NCBI GenBank assembly: GCA_027563145.1
Contig: CP071306.1
Location: 1,116,001-1,180,000, forward strand
Length of the DNA stretch: 64,000 nt
From: Halocatena halophila
GTDB taxonomy: Archaea; Halobacteriota; Halobacteria; Halobacteriales; Haloarculaceae
Direction: 5' to 3'
A program made the translations under genes and the position numbers. Shown one piece after another: positions 9,429 to 16,803 of the stretch. Under the pieces are notes generated by a model, which worked only from the letters and a program-made list of their open reading frames with translations, did no database searches and had not been told where the DNA came from. Numbering within the stretch: the stretch's first letter is position 1; every line of letters begins with the position of its first letter.

Positions 9429-9853
9429 TCTCTCAAACAGACGCTATCGGGGTCGTGTTGGAAAATTCGAAGGCCGTTAGATTGATTAGACGGGCTCGAA
9501 ATCGATCAGACCGATTCGATGAGTTCTGTCGATCAGTGGCAGCTACTATCACCACTTTCCACGCGAAAACTATCGAAATATCACAGACAGATCCTGAAGA
9601 TATTAAGACTGAGTTTCAGAATCATTCCTTAAGGGAATTGTTCCACAAATATGCAGCAGATTGGTACAAATCAGCTTTGGCTGTATACACCGATTCCAGT
9701 ATAAAAACTAATGTTGATATACTATCATATTGGCTTCAGCAGTCTTCACTTTACAAGTGGGCAACTCGGAGCCCGAACCCGACGATACTCACAATCGATC
9801 TCCTAGACACCGCAAGTATTCGGTGGTTGTGGGAATTGATCTCAGACCGCTGA
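9425..9853 (+). CDS. unknown 142-residue protein coupled to DUF4330 gene
   Basis: I recognise no family. The protein is soluble and helical, with Arg-rich helix AVRLIRRARNRSDRFDEF near residues 17-34 and a Trp/Tyr-rich second half (DWYKSALAVY, LSYWLQQSSLYKW, IRWLWELI). The start overlaps the DUF4330 stop as ATGA, so the pair is probably co-transcribed and translationally coupled. That suggests a cytoplasmic partner for the membrane-anchored DUF4330 protein. Codon use is AT-rich like the rest of the island, and it is the last gene with that composition. Confidence 0.6.
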   Translation: MISQTDAIGVVLENSKAVRLIRRARNRSDRFDEFCRSVAATITTFHAKTIEISQTDPEDIKTEFQNHSLRELFHKYAADWYKSALAVYTDSSIKTNVDILSYWLQQSSLYKWATRSPNPTILTIDLLDTASIRWLWELISDR

Positions 9854-9911
9854 ATCCAATCAATAGAAAAGGATCGATTTATCCGTTTTCCAGCCGCGTA
9901 TCAATACGAGA

Positions 9912-11381
9912 ATGAGCACTCCTCCGAACATCGTTCTTGTGGTTATGGACACCGCGCGAGCCCGGGAAGTCGCCATGTTAGAGTCGCTTGCGTCCGGATC
10001 CACGACGATTGGGGAGCTATCGGAGGGAGGGAGCACGTACACGAACGCGTACTCTGCGGCACCGTGGACTTTGCCCTCTCACGGTTCGTTGTTCACCGGC
10101 ACGTATCCATCGAAACACGGTGCACATGCTGGCCACAAACGGCTGGAAGGAAACTTAGACACCATAGCGGAGACGTTTCGGGCAAACGACTACGAAACTG
10201 TTGCTGTCTCGAACAACACGTGGATCAGCGAGGAATTCGGTTTCGGGCGCGGATTTGATGAATTCCATAAAACATGGCAGTACGTCCAGACAGACACCGA
10301 TCTGGGAGAGGTTGCCAGGAAGAATGACGGATTCGGGATGGTGCGAGAATTAGCCAAAAAACTGGTTGACGGTAATCCGGTGGTCAACGCTGCAAACGCA
10401 ATCTACGGGCAGTTCTTCCGAAAGCGCGAAGACGACGGGGCTTCGCGCACCAATAAATGGATTGAACAGTGGCTTTCCGCACGAGACGGCGATCCATTTT
10501 TCTTGTTTGTCAATTACCTTGAGCCCCATCTGGATTATCACCCTCCACAATCGATCGCAGAGGAATTCCTTCCAGAGAACATTAGTTTCGAAGCCGCAAT
10601 GGAGATCCCACAGAATGCGTGGGAGTTTATCGCCGGAGAGCTAGAACTGACCGAGACAGAGCTCGAGACACTACACGCGCTTTACGTAGCCGAAATCGCG
10701 TATCTAGACCGACAGCTGGAAACGCTCATAAATCAGTTGAAAGTAACCGGAAAGTGGGACAACACCATTTTCGTGCTAACGAGCGATCATGGGGAAAATA
10801 TCGGGGAGCATGGAATGATGGACCACCAGTACTGTCTGTACGACACGCTACTCCACGTTCCACTGATAATCACCGGTGGAGCATTCGATGATGGTGGCGA
10901 ACACGAAAAATTGGTCCAGACGACAGATATTGCACCAACACTGCTCGATGCGGCCGGAATCGAAAGCGCACCGATCACTTCACAGTTCCAGGGCCACTCA
11001 TTCCATCCAACCACCTCGGATTCACCTCGTGAGTACGTCGTTGCCGAGTACATGGCAGCACAACCATCAATGAATGCACTCGAACGCCAGCTGGATGACG
11101 TACCCCCATTTATGCACACATATGATCGCTCTCTGCGGGCCATTCGGACAGCCGATCAGAAACTCATCCGTGGCTCAGACGGCAGTACTGAGTACTACGA
11201 TCTTACGGAGGACCCGAACGAACAATCGCCAATAGCCGACGAACGGACAGATGAGATCTCTGCACTCAAAGCGCAGCTTGATGACTGGCTACAATCGTTC
11301 GAACCAGCGTCCCATGAGGAGTCCATCGGAATGTCCGATCAGGCAAAGTCACGCCTCGAAGAACTCGGATACATTCAGTGA
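9912..11381 (+). CDS. sulfatase (alkaline phosphatase superfamily)
   Basis: A full-length, 489-residue sulfatase-family protein. The first metal Asp is D13 in VVMDTARA. The active-site signature reads APWTLPSHGSLFTG, matching the layout of C-x-P-S-R with Thr53 in the Cys position and His57 in the Arg position. So formylglycine formation is not expected, and Thr may be the nucleophile, as in phosphodiesterase members. The second metal site is SDHGENIGEHG near residue 292. The C-terminus has the EYYDLTEDPNEQ element typical of sulfatases, ending LEELGYIQ. No signal peptide is seen. Base composition is higher in G+C than the island to the left. Confidence 0.85.
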   Translation: MSTPPNIVLVVMDTARAREVAMLESLASGSTTIGELSEGGSTYTNAYSAAPWTLPSHGSLFTGTYPSKHGAHAGHKRLEGNLDTIAETFRANDYETVAVSNNTWISEEFGFGRGFDEFHKTWQYVQTDTDLGEVARKNDGFGMVRELAKKLVDGNPVVNAANAIYGQFFRKREDDGASRTNKWIEQWLSARDGDPFFLFVNYLEPHLDYHPPQSIAEEFLPENISFEAAMEIPQNAWEFIAGELELTETELETLHALYVAEIAYLDRQLETLINQLKVTGKWDNTIFVLTSDHGENIGEHGMMDHQYCLYDTLLHVPLIITGGAFDDGGEHEKLVQTTDIAPTLLDAAGIESAPITSQFQGHSFHPTTSDSPREYVVAEYMAAQPSMNALERQLDDVPPFMHTYDRSLRAIRTADQKLIRGSDGSTEYYDLTEDPNEQSPIADERTDEISALKAQLDDWLQSFEPASHEESIGMSDQAKSRLEELGYIQ

Positions 11382-11480
11382 TTCATCACGATTTTGGTCT
11401 GCCAGCTCGTTACGCCGACTTTGATAAACCCTTTATCGGACCTCCCGCTACAGTAAGAGAAGGGCCAATCTTCGAGCACT

Positions 11481-12608
11481 ATGTCTGAACCAACGATATT
11501 GCACGTTATTACACGCTCTGACTGGGGTGGTGCTCCCCACGTCGTGCAGTTACTCGCTGAAGGGACCGCAGCCGATGTCTCAGTCGCTTGTGCTCCAGGT
11601 GGTGCGTTGATCGACCGACTCAAAGAAACCGATGTGACGGTCTATGAGCAGCCACACTTCAAGCGGAGTATCGAACCAATGAACGATCTTCGAGAACTGG
11701 TGAGCCTCTATCAGCTCATGCGGCGAGAGTCATTCGATCTCGTTCATTGCCATTCGACGAAAGCAGGACTTCTTGGGCGAATTGCGGCATCGCTCGCGGG
11801 GATACCATCCGTGTTCACGGTTCACGGATGGGGATTTTACAATACCGAATTTGGGTCATTCCGCAAAGCTATCGTCGGTGGTGAACGGCTGTTATCCCGA
11901 TGGACGGACGCAATCGTGTGCGTCTCGAATGATGATCGTCGGCAAGGAATAACACGTTCGATACTTTCACACACCGAAGACGTGGTTGTCCACAACGGTA
12001 TCGCCCCAATCGAGATTCCAGAAGACAGAGAGCAACTCGATAGTCATATCGACAGTATTTCAGACAGTACAGTAATCGGAGCAATCGCACGGCTCGCTCC
12101 ACAAAAAAATCCCCTTGCAATTCTCAGAGCAGGGAAACAGATCCAGGATGAGGGCGAAGACGTTGTCGTGGTCCTCATCGGCGACGGCCCACTAATGGAA
12201 GAGTGCCAGGAGTACGTCGACACGCATGATGTCGACGCGCACCTGCTTGGGTTTCAGGAACACGCACTGGAACTGCTCTGTGACATCGATACGTTCTTGC
12301 TCCCGTCTCGATTCGAGGGGCTCCCTCTCACGGTGATTGAATGTCTTCATCTCGGCATACCAATCGTCGCATACGATGTTGGTGGCGTTGCCGAAGCAAT
12401 CGAAGACGGCGAGACAGGTTACATCGTCCCGGAAGATGACTTCGAACAATTTGTCGAACGGGTACGAACGCTGGCTCATGAGCCAGACCGTCGAGAGCAG
12501 ATGGGAGAGCAGGCGCAACAAACTGCAGCCGAACGATTCACTGCTGAGCGTATGGTCACCGAATACGAACGTGTTTACGCCGACATTCTTGGTTACTCAA
12601 CGCTGTAA
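11481..12608 (+). CDS. glycosyltransferase family 4
   Basis: A 375-residue GT-B transferase. The N-domain shows HVITRSDWGGAPHVV and the LVHCHSTKAGLLGR acceptor motif. The C-domain has IGAIARLAPQKNP, VVLIGDGPLMEEC and SRFEGLPLTVIECLHLGIP, the last being the E-x7-E donor motif. Such enzymes are common in exopolysaccharide and protein-glycan assembly. The gene follows the sulfatase by 99 bases on the same strand and probably closes the glycan region, as the next genes are metabolic. Donor and acceptor sugars cannot be told from sequence. Confidence 0.9.
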   Translation: MSEPTILHVITRSDWGGAPHVVQLLAEGTAADVSVACAPGGALIDRLKETDVTVYEQPHFKRSIEPMNDLRELVSLYQLMRRESFDLVHCHSTKAGLLGRIAASLAGIPSVFTVHGWGFYNTEFGSFRKAIVGGERLLSRWTDAIVCVSNDDRRQGITRSILSHTEDVVVHNGIAPIEIPEDREQLDSHIDSISDSTVIGAIARLAPQKNPLAILRAGKQIQDEGEDVVVVLIGDGPLMEECQEYVDTHDVDAHLLGFQEHALELLCDIDTFLLPSRFEGLPLTVIECLHLGIPIVAYDVGGVAEAIEDGETGYIVPEDDFEQFVERVRTLAHEPDRREQMGEQAQQTAAERFTAERMVTEYERVYADILGYSTL

Positions 12609-12681
12609 CGAGATCGACTGAAAAAGTGGCGTCATATATTACCGTCAGAGTCAAAGCGACGGTCTGGATACTAACTACCAA

Positions 12682-13104
12682 ATGAGTACGGATCAGGGGC
12701 GCGAACGACAGACGATTCGGTGTCTCGTGGCGAAGGTTGGACTCGATGGACACGACCGGGGAGCACACGTGATTGCACGAGCGTTTCGTGACGCAGGCTT
12801 CGAAGTGATCTACTCCGGACTCCACAAATCCCCAGATGAGATCGTCCAGGCCGCAGTGCAAGAAGACGTTGATGTGCTTGGCATCTCGATTCTCTCGGGC
12901 GCTCACAACACGCTCGTGCCGAAAATCATCAGCGGGCTCGAAGAGTACGGCGCTGCATCGGACACGCTGGTCATCGTCGGTGGGATTGTTCCCGAAGAAG
13001 ACAGGGCAGAGCTGAAAGAGTTGGGCGTCGCCGAGATCTTCGGACCAGGCGCAACGATGGAAGAAACCATCGAATACGTCCGAGAACACACCGAACACCG
13101 ATGA
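12682..13104 (+). CDS. mcmA2: methylmalonyl-CoA mutase, cobalamin-binding subunit
   Basis: A stand-alone B12-binding domain of 140 residues. It begins near LVAKVGLDGHDRGAHVIARA, giving the D22-x-H24-x-x-G27 signature in which His24 would be the lower axial cobalt ligand. It continues with GISILSGAH and IVGGIVPEED. It pairs with a separate catalytic large subunit, not in this window, to interconvert methylmalonyl-CoA and succinyl-CoA. The stop overlaps the start of meaB by 4 bases (ATGA), so both are made together. This split arrangement is usual in haloarchaea. Confidence 0.92.
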   Translation: MSTDQGRERQTIRCLVAKVGLDGHDRGAHVIARAFRDAGFEVIYSGLHKSPDEIVQAAVQEDVDVLGISILSGAHNTLVPKIISGLEEYGAASDTLVIVGGIVPEEDRAELKELGVAEIFGPGATMEETIEYVREHTEHR

Positions 13105-14123
13105 GTCTCGTTGCAGACCTGCTCGACGGTGATCACCGTGCGCTTGCTCGGGTGATCACCAGAATTGAAAACCGAGCGCCTGGCTATCGCGATATGGTGA
13201 GCGAACTCCACACCCATACGGGCGATGCCAACGTGATCGGAATCACCGGCAGTCCGGGAGCCGGTAAATCCACACTCGTCGATAAGCTCACCGCCGCGTA
13301 TCGCGACGCCGGCCAGACGGTAGGTGTGCTTGCGATCGATCCCTCCTCGCCGTTCACCGGTGGCTCCGTCCTGGGTGATCGAATTCGCATGCAGTCGACC
13401 GCCACCGACATGGACGTGTTCGTCCGGTCGATGAGCGCGCGTGGACGACTGGGTGGCCTCTCGACGGCTACCGCCGACGCCGTCAAAGCCCTCGATGCCT
13501 TTGGAAAAGACACGATCATCATCGAAACGGTGGGAGCAGGACAAAACGAGATCGATATCGTGAAAACCGCAGACACAGTGGCTGTGCTCGTCCCACCGGG
13601 CTCTGGCGACGACGTCCAGATGCTAAAAGCCGGCATCTTCGAGATTGGCGATCTGTTCGTGGTGAACAAAGCCGATCTGTCGGGGGCTGATCGAACCGTG
13701 ACCGAGCTCCGAGAGATGATTCGGACGCGATCGGACTACACAACGGGAGATGACCAGCCACCCGGACGAATCGAACCGTCGATCGAAGATCAGACGAACG
13801 GCTGGGAGCCCTCCGTCGTCGAAACGGTGGCCAAAACCGGCGAGGGAGTCGACACACTCATTGACGAACTTGATGAGCATCTCGCGCATCTCGATCGATC
13901 TGGAAAGCGCGAACAGCGGACCCACCGGCGATTCACCGAAGAGATCGCAACGCACGTCCGCGAGGACCTCCGCCGGCTGAGCACGACCGAAATCGAACGC
14001 AAAGGCGGACTCGATGAGCTAGCGAGCGCCGTTCAGGCGCGTGACACCGATCCATACACAGCCGTAGATGAGCTTCTCGAACCGATCAGGACGTGTGTAG
14101 AATCGAGAACCGATCGGAACTGA
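13101..14123 (+). CDS. meaB: methylmalonyl-CoA mutase-associated GTPase MeaB
   Basis: A G3E-family GTPase of 340 residues. The P-loop is GSPGAGKS (50-57); the switch-type segments AIDPSSPFTGG and DRIRMQ follow, then IIETVGAGQNE and the NKAD base-specificity motif. MeaB protects and reloads the cobalamin cofactor of methylmalonyl-CoA mutase. Its ATGA overlap with the B12-binding subunit supports that role directly. The old name ArgK (arginine/ornithine transport kinase) refers to the same family and is not supported by this context. A coiled, charged C-terminal region (about 250-340) is a normal dimerisation part. Confidence 0.93.
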   Translation: MSLVADLLDGDHRALARVITRIENRAPGYRDMVSELHTHTGDANVIGITGSPGAGKSTLVDKLTAAYRDAGQTVGVLAIDPSSPFTGGSVLGDRIRMQSTATDMDVFVRSMSARGRLGGLSTATADAVKALDAFGKDTIIIETVGAGQNEIDIVKTADTVAVLVPPGSGDDVQMLKAGIFEIGDLFVVNKADLSGADRTVTELREMIRTRSDYTTGDDQPPGRIEPSIEDQTNGWEPSVVETVAKTGEGVDTLIDELDEHLAHLDRSGKREQRTHRRFTEEIATHVREDLRRLSTTEIERKGGLDELASAVQARDTDPYTAVDELLEPIRTCVESRTDRN

Positions 14124-14184
14124 TCGTCGAGACGGCCGTCCCGATTTACACAAGATTAAGCCGGTGACGCCCCTACTGATCGAT

Positions 14185-15129
14185 ATGCGAATGCGAAAAA
14201 TTCTCACAGGAGCTGCTGGCTCCCTTGGACTGGTTGCAGGAACCAACAAACTGCTCCAACGCCAGGCCGGCACCCTTCCAACACCGCTTGGGAGAGCAAC
14301 TGACGAGTATCGCTGGCGTGGCTTCGACGTATCCTACACCGAAGCCGGCGATCCTTCCGATCCGGATCTGGTGTTGATTCACGGCGTCAATGCTGCAGCA
14401 ACCAGCGCAGAGTTCGCTGGAATCTTCGATGCGCTGGCTGAATCGTACCACGTGTTCGCCCCAGATCTTCCCGGCTTCGGGCTGTCGGATCGACCACCGC
14501 TTGCGTACTCGGCCTCGTTGTACACGACGTTCGTCGAGGAGTTTCTGGAGGAGCTCACGGATGAGCCGACGGTGGTTGGTGCTTCTCTCGGCGGTGCGTA
14601 CGCGGCGATCGCCGCGACCGAAACGCCGGTATCCGAGCTGTTTTTGATCTGTCCAACCACGACGACGATGCCCGGCAACCGCACCTGGCTTCGATCACTG
14701 TTGCGCTCGCCGCTGCTCGGTGAAGGGCTGTTCAACCTCACCACGAGTCGGAAAGCGCTCGATTACTTCAGTGCCGATCACGGACTGTTTGACCCGTCGG
14801 TCGCGGACGATGAGTACATCGAATATCGATGGGAGAGTGCCCATCAGCCAGGAGCACGATATGCTCCGGCATCGTTTTTGAGCGGTGCGCTTGATCCGGC
14901 TGTTGATCTGAGCACGACGCTCGCAACGATTGAGCAGCCATGTACGCTCATCTGGGGCCGAGATGCGAGTACGAGCCCGCTTTCTGCCGGCGAATCGCTG
15001 GCAGCACACGCGGACGCCAAACTGGCCGTGTTCGACGAAGCACAACTGCTTCCACACGTTGAACACCCTGATGGAGTCGTGTCAGTTCTCACCCACAGCG
15101 ACGACGCGTCGGCGTATTTCGACGGATAG
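14185..15129 (+). CDS. alpha/beta hydrolase
   Basis: About 314 residues with the alpha/beta-hydrolase pattern. LVLIHGVNAAATS forms the oxyanion strand (HG), FAPDLPGFGLSDRP the next loop, VVGASLGGAYAA the nucleophile elbow (G-x-S-x-G with Ser), and HVEHPDGV near the C-terminus supplies the catalytic His. The first 25 residues (MRMRKILTGAAGSLGLVAG) resemble a short hydrophobic anchor. The ATG at 14185 is chosen over a GTG at 14164. Substrate unknown; esterase, haloalkane or C-C hydrolase roles cannot be separated. Its stop is followed by the stem-loop array at 15160-15275. Confidence 0.82.
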   Translation: MRMRKILTGAAGSLGLVAGTNKLLQRQAGTLPTPLGRATDEYRWRGFDVSYTEAGDPSDPDLVLIHGVNAAATSAEFAGIFDALAESYHVFAPDLPGFGLSDRPPLAYSASLYTTFVEEFLEELTDEPTVVGASLGGAYAAIAATETPVSELFLICPTTTTMPGNRTWLRSLLRSPLLGEGLFNLTTSRKALDYFSADHGLFDPSVADDEYIEYRWESAHQPGARYAPASFLSGALDPAVDLSTTLATIEQPCTLIWGRDASTSPLSAGESLAAHADAKLAVFDEAQLLPHVEHPDGVVSVLTHSDDASAYFDG

Positions 15130-15159
15130 CAGTTACAGATTTACGAGGGGAAAGCCCAC

Positions 15160-15275
15160 CTCTTGACCAGAAATCGAAGATTTCTGGTTGATCAGCAAGA
15201 ACGCTGTGCGTTCTTGCCACTTGGCCAGAAGCTGTAAGCTTCTGGTTGATCAGCCGAACGTAGTTCGGCCACTTC
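15160..15275. repeat. tandem array of four stem-loops (two covarying units)
   Basis: Four perfect hairpins lie end to end. They are 15166-15188 (10-bp stem, loop GAA), 15195-15217 (10 bp, loop TGT), 15225-15245 (9 bp, loop GTA) and 15253-15269 (7 bp, loop GTA). They form two units. Each unit has a CCAGAA..TTCTGG hairpin, a shared linker GGTTGATCAGC, a second hairpin, and a shared GCCACTT tail. Between units the stem sequences differ on both arms while pairing is kept. The array fills the space between convergent genes (hydrolase and MscS), so a bidirectional terminator is possible. A relic mobile-element end or a structured RNA are alternatives. Confidence 0.8.
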
Positions 15276-15291
15276 AGTCGTGTGGACGGTA

Positions 15292-16143
15292 TCAAATTTC
15301 TGTTTTATCCGTTTCGATCGCCCCAGACAGCGATCGCTGTGGATACGGGATATCGATGCCATGCTCGTCGAAGCTAGATTTTACGTTGCGGATGTAGGTG
15401 CTACGAATGGCCAGAAAATCGCTCCGATTCGGTTCATCGATCCACACCCACGCCGTGAGTGTGACGTACGAATCAGCGAGCTCGGTGCAGTACGCCGTGG
15501 GCGATGGGGAGTTCAAAATGACGTCCATCGATTCGGCCTCCGACTGGACGATAGCAATCGCAGTTTCGATGTCGTCATCGTAGCCGATTCCGAACTCGAA
15601 CTGGATTCTGAGACGGTCGTTGGCGACGTGATTCGTGATGACTTCTTCAGTCAACACTCCATTGGGAACCGTCAACAACTCGTTATCGAACGTGCGAACG
15701 CGAGTAACCCGTAGCGTAATGTCTTCGACGGTCCCCTCACCGTTTTCCCACTCGATCCAATCGCCGATCCTGAACGGGCGATCAATGTAGATGAAGACGC
15801 CAGCGACGAAGTTCCCGAGCACGTTACTCATCGCATAGCCAACCGCAAGCGTCCCAGCTGCAGTAATGGTCGAAACCGACCGGAGTAGAGACTCGAGCTG
15901 TGCGACAGTGAGTGCCAGTAACAGTGCCAGCAACACGACCGCCGCGAGTGCCAGTCGCCGAAGCGGTTGTCTTGCGTGATCGTCGATCTCTGCGTGTCGA
16001 TCGATCAATCGGCGACCAACGGGCAAAACGACGAGCCGACCGGTGATGAACGTAATACAAAACGTGAGAACGAAATAGATGGCCTGCGTCAGCGCAACGC
16101 CGTAGTGGCCCAAAAACTGGAAAAACGGGAGCGCCTCAACCAT
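15292..16143 (-). CDS. small-conductance mechanosensitive channel (MscS family)
   Basis: 283 residues. Two to three N-terminal helices include FVLTFCITFITGRLVVLPV and LALAAVVLLALLLALTVA. The pore helix AAGTLAVGYAMSNVLGNFVAGVFIY and the beta domain IGDWIEWENGEGTVEDITLRVTRV with TVPNGVL (usually PN in this loop) are the core MscS motif. It should open on membrane stretch and release osmolytes after osmotic downshift, a real risk in brines. Its start overlaps the stop of the CRM gene by one base (TAATG), so it is likely translated from the same transcript. Confidence 0.9.
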   Translation of the reverse strand: MVEALPFFQFLGHYGVALTQAIYFVLTFCITFITGRLVVLPVGRRLIDRHAEIDDHARQPLRRLALAAVVLLALLLALTVAQLESLLRSVSTITAAGTLAVGYAMSNVLGNFVAGVFIYIDRPFRIGDWIEWENGEGTVEDITLRVTRVRTFDNELLTVPNGVLTEEVITNHVANDRLRIQFEFGIGYDDDIETAIAIVQSEAESMDVILNSPSPTAYCTELADSYVTLTAWVWIDEPNRSDFLAIRSTYIRNVKSSFDEHGIDIPYPQRSLSGAIETDKTEI

Positions 16144-16385
16144 TACTGAAAGACAGCAGTGTGACCTCGCGTTTCAACGAGATCCGCACCGGCTGCCGAC
16201 GCGAGTTCCTCTGCCAGCGCTTCAGTTGAGGTGGCACCGAGCGCTGAACGGAGGAACTTCACCTTCACGAGCCGCCGGTCTTGTAACTGATCGGCCAACT
16301 CATCGACGACCGGATCGATACCGCGCTTGCCGACGCGAATCGTCGCGTCGGTTTCGTGTATCTGACGGCGAAGCTCATCGTTCAT
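16143..16385 (-). CDS. CRM/YhbY-type RNA-binding protein
   Basis: An 80-residue protein that is almost entirely one CRM domain: helix DELRRQIHETDATI, the GKRGIDPVVDEL loop resembling the GxxG RNA-binding element, LVKVKFLRSALG, and a C-terminal ETRGHTAVFQ strand. Bacterial YhbY associates with pre-50S particles; archaeal homologues are thought to act in ribosome or RNase P-linked RNA work. The ATG at 16385 fits the domain boundary; reading further upstream gives low-complexity residues not belonging to the fold. It lies between rnp4 and mscS, all on the minus strand. Confidence 0.88.
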   Translation of the reverse strand: MNDELRRQIHETDATIRVGKRGIDPVVDELADQLQDRRLVKVKFLRSALGATSTEALAEELASAAGADLVETRGHTAVFQ

Positions 16386-16456
16386 ACGCCTAGGTTTGCC
16401 CGGTAGCACAGTGAAGGTGACGGTTCCAGTCGCATATTCTGTCTGTTGTGGATTAC

Positions 16457-16732
16457 CTACCGGTACGGATACCGATCGTGGGAGCCACACGAACAGCTGA
16501 TCACGACGTGTCCGTCCTGGAGTCGGACGCGAGCGTTCTGTCCGGGAACGAGCGCCACATCACACCGATCGCAGCTGAACCGGGAAATCGATCGCGGTAG
16601 CTCTAAGCGATTTCGTTCGGCGATGCGGCGAGCGCGCCGAACGTACGTCCGGGCACGGTCCTGTTCACCAGCTCGGACTGCTTCGGTCGCGAACGTGTGC
16701 AAGCGTTCGATTCGTTCCGCTGCGATTGCCAT
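16457..16732 (-). CDS. rnp4: ribonuclease P protein component 4 (Rpp21/Rpr2)
   Basis: 91 residues. The N-terminal helices (MAIAAERIERLHTFATEAV, RTYVRRARRIAERNRLELP) and the zinc ribbon with CDRC followed by CSCG match archaeal Rpp21. It should bind the RNase P RNA specificity domain together with Rpp29 and help 5'-end processing of tRNA precursors. The protein is slightly shorter than many homologues but has both halves of the ribbon. It is the first gene of the rnp4-CRM-mscS run, 71 bases before the CRM start. Confidence 0.92.
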   Translation of the reverse strand: MAIAAERIERLHTFATEAVRAGEQDRARTYVRRARRIAERNRLELPRSISRFSCDRCDVALVPGQNARVRLQDGHVVISCSCGSHDRYPYR

Positions 16733-16803
16733 ACTGATGGCTACGTCGGGTGGACGCTTAAGCGGTGAGAAACTGTGATTCGAGCGACCGCCGTCCGAAC
16801 CGG

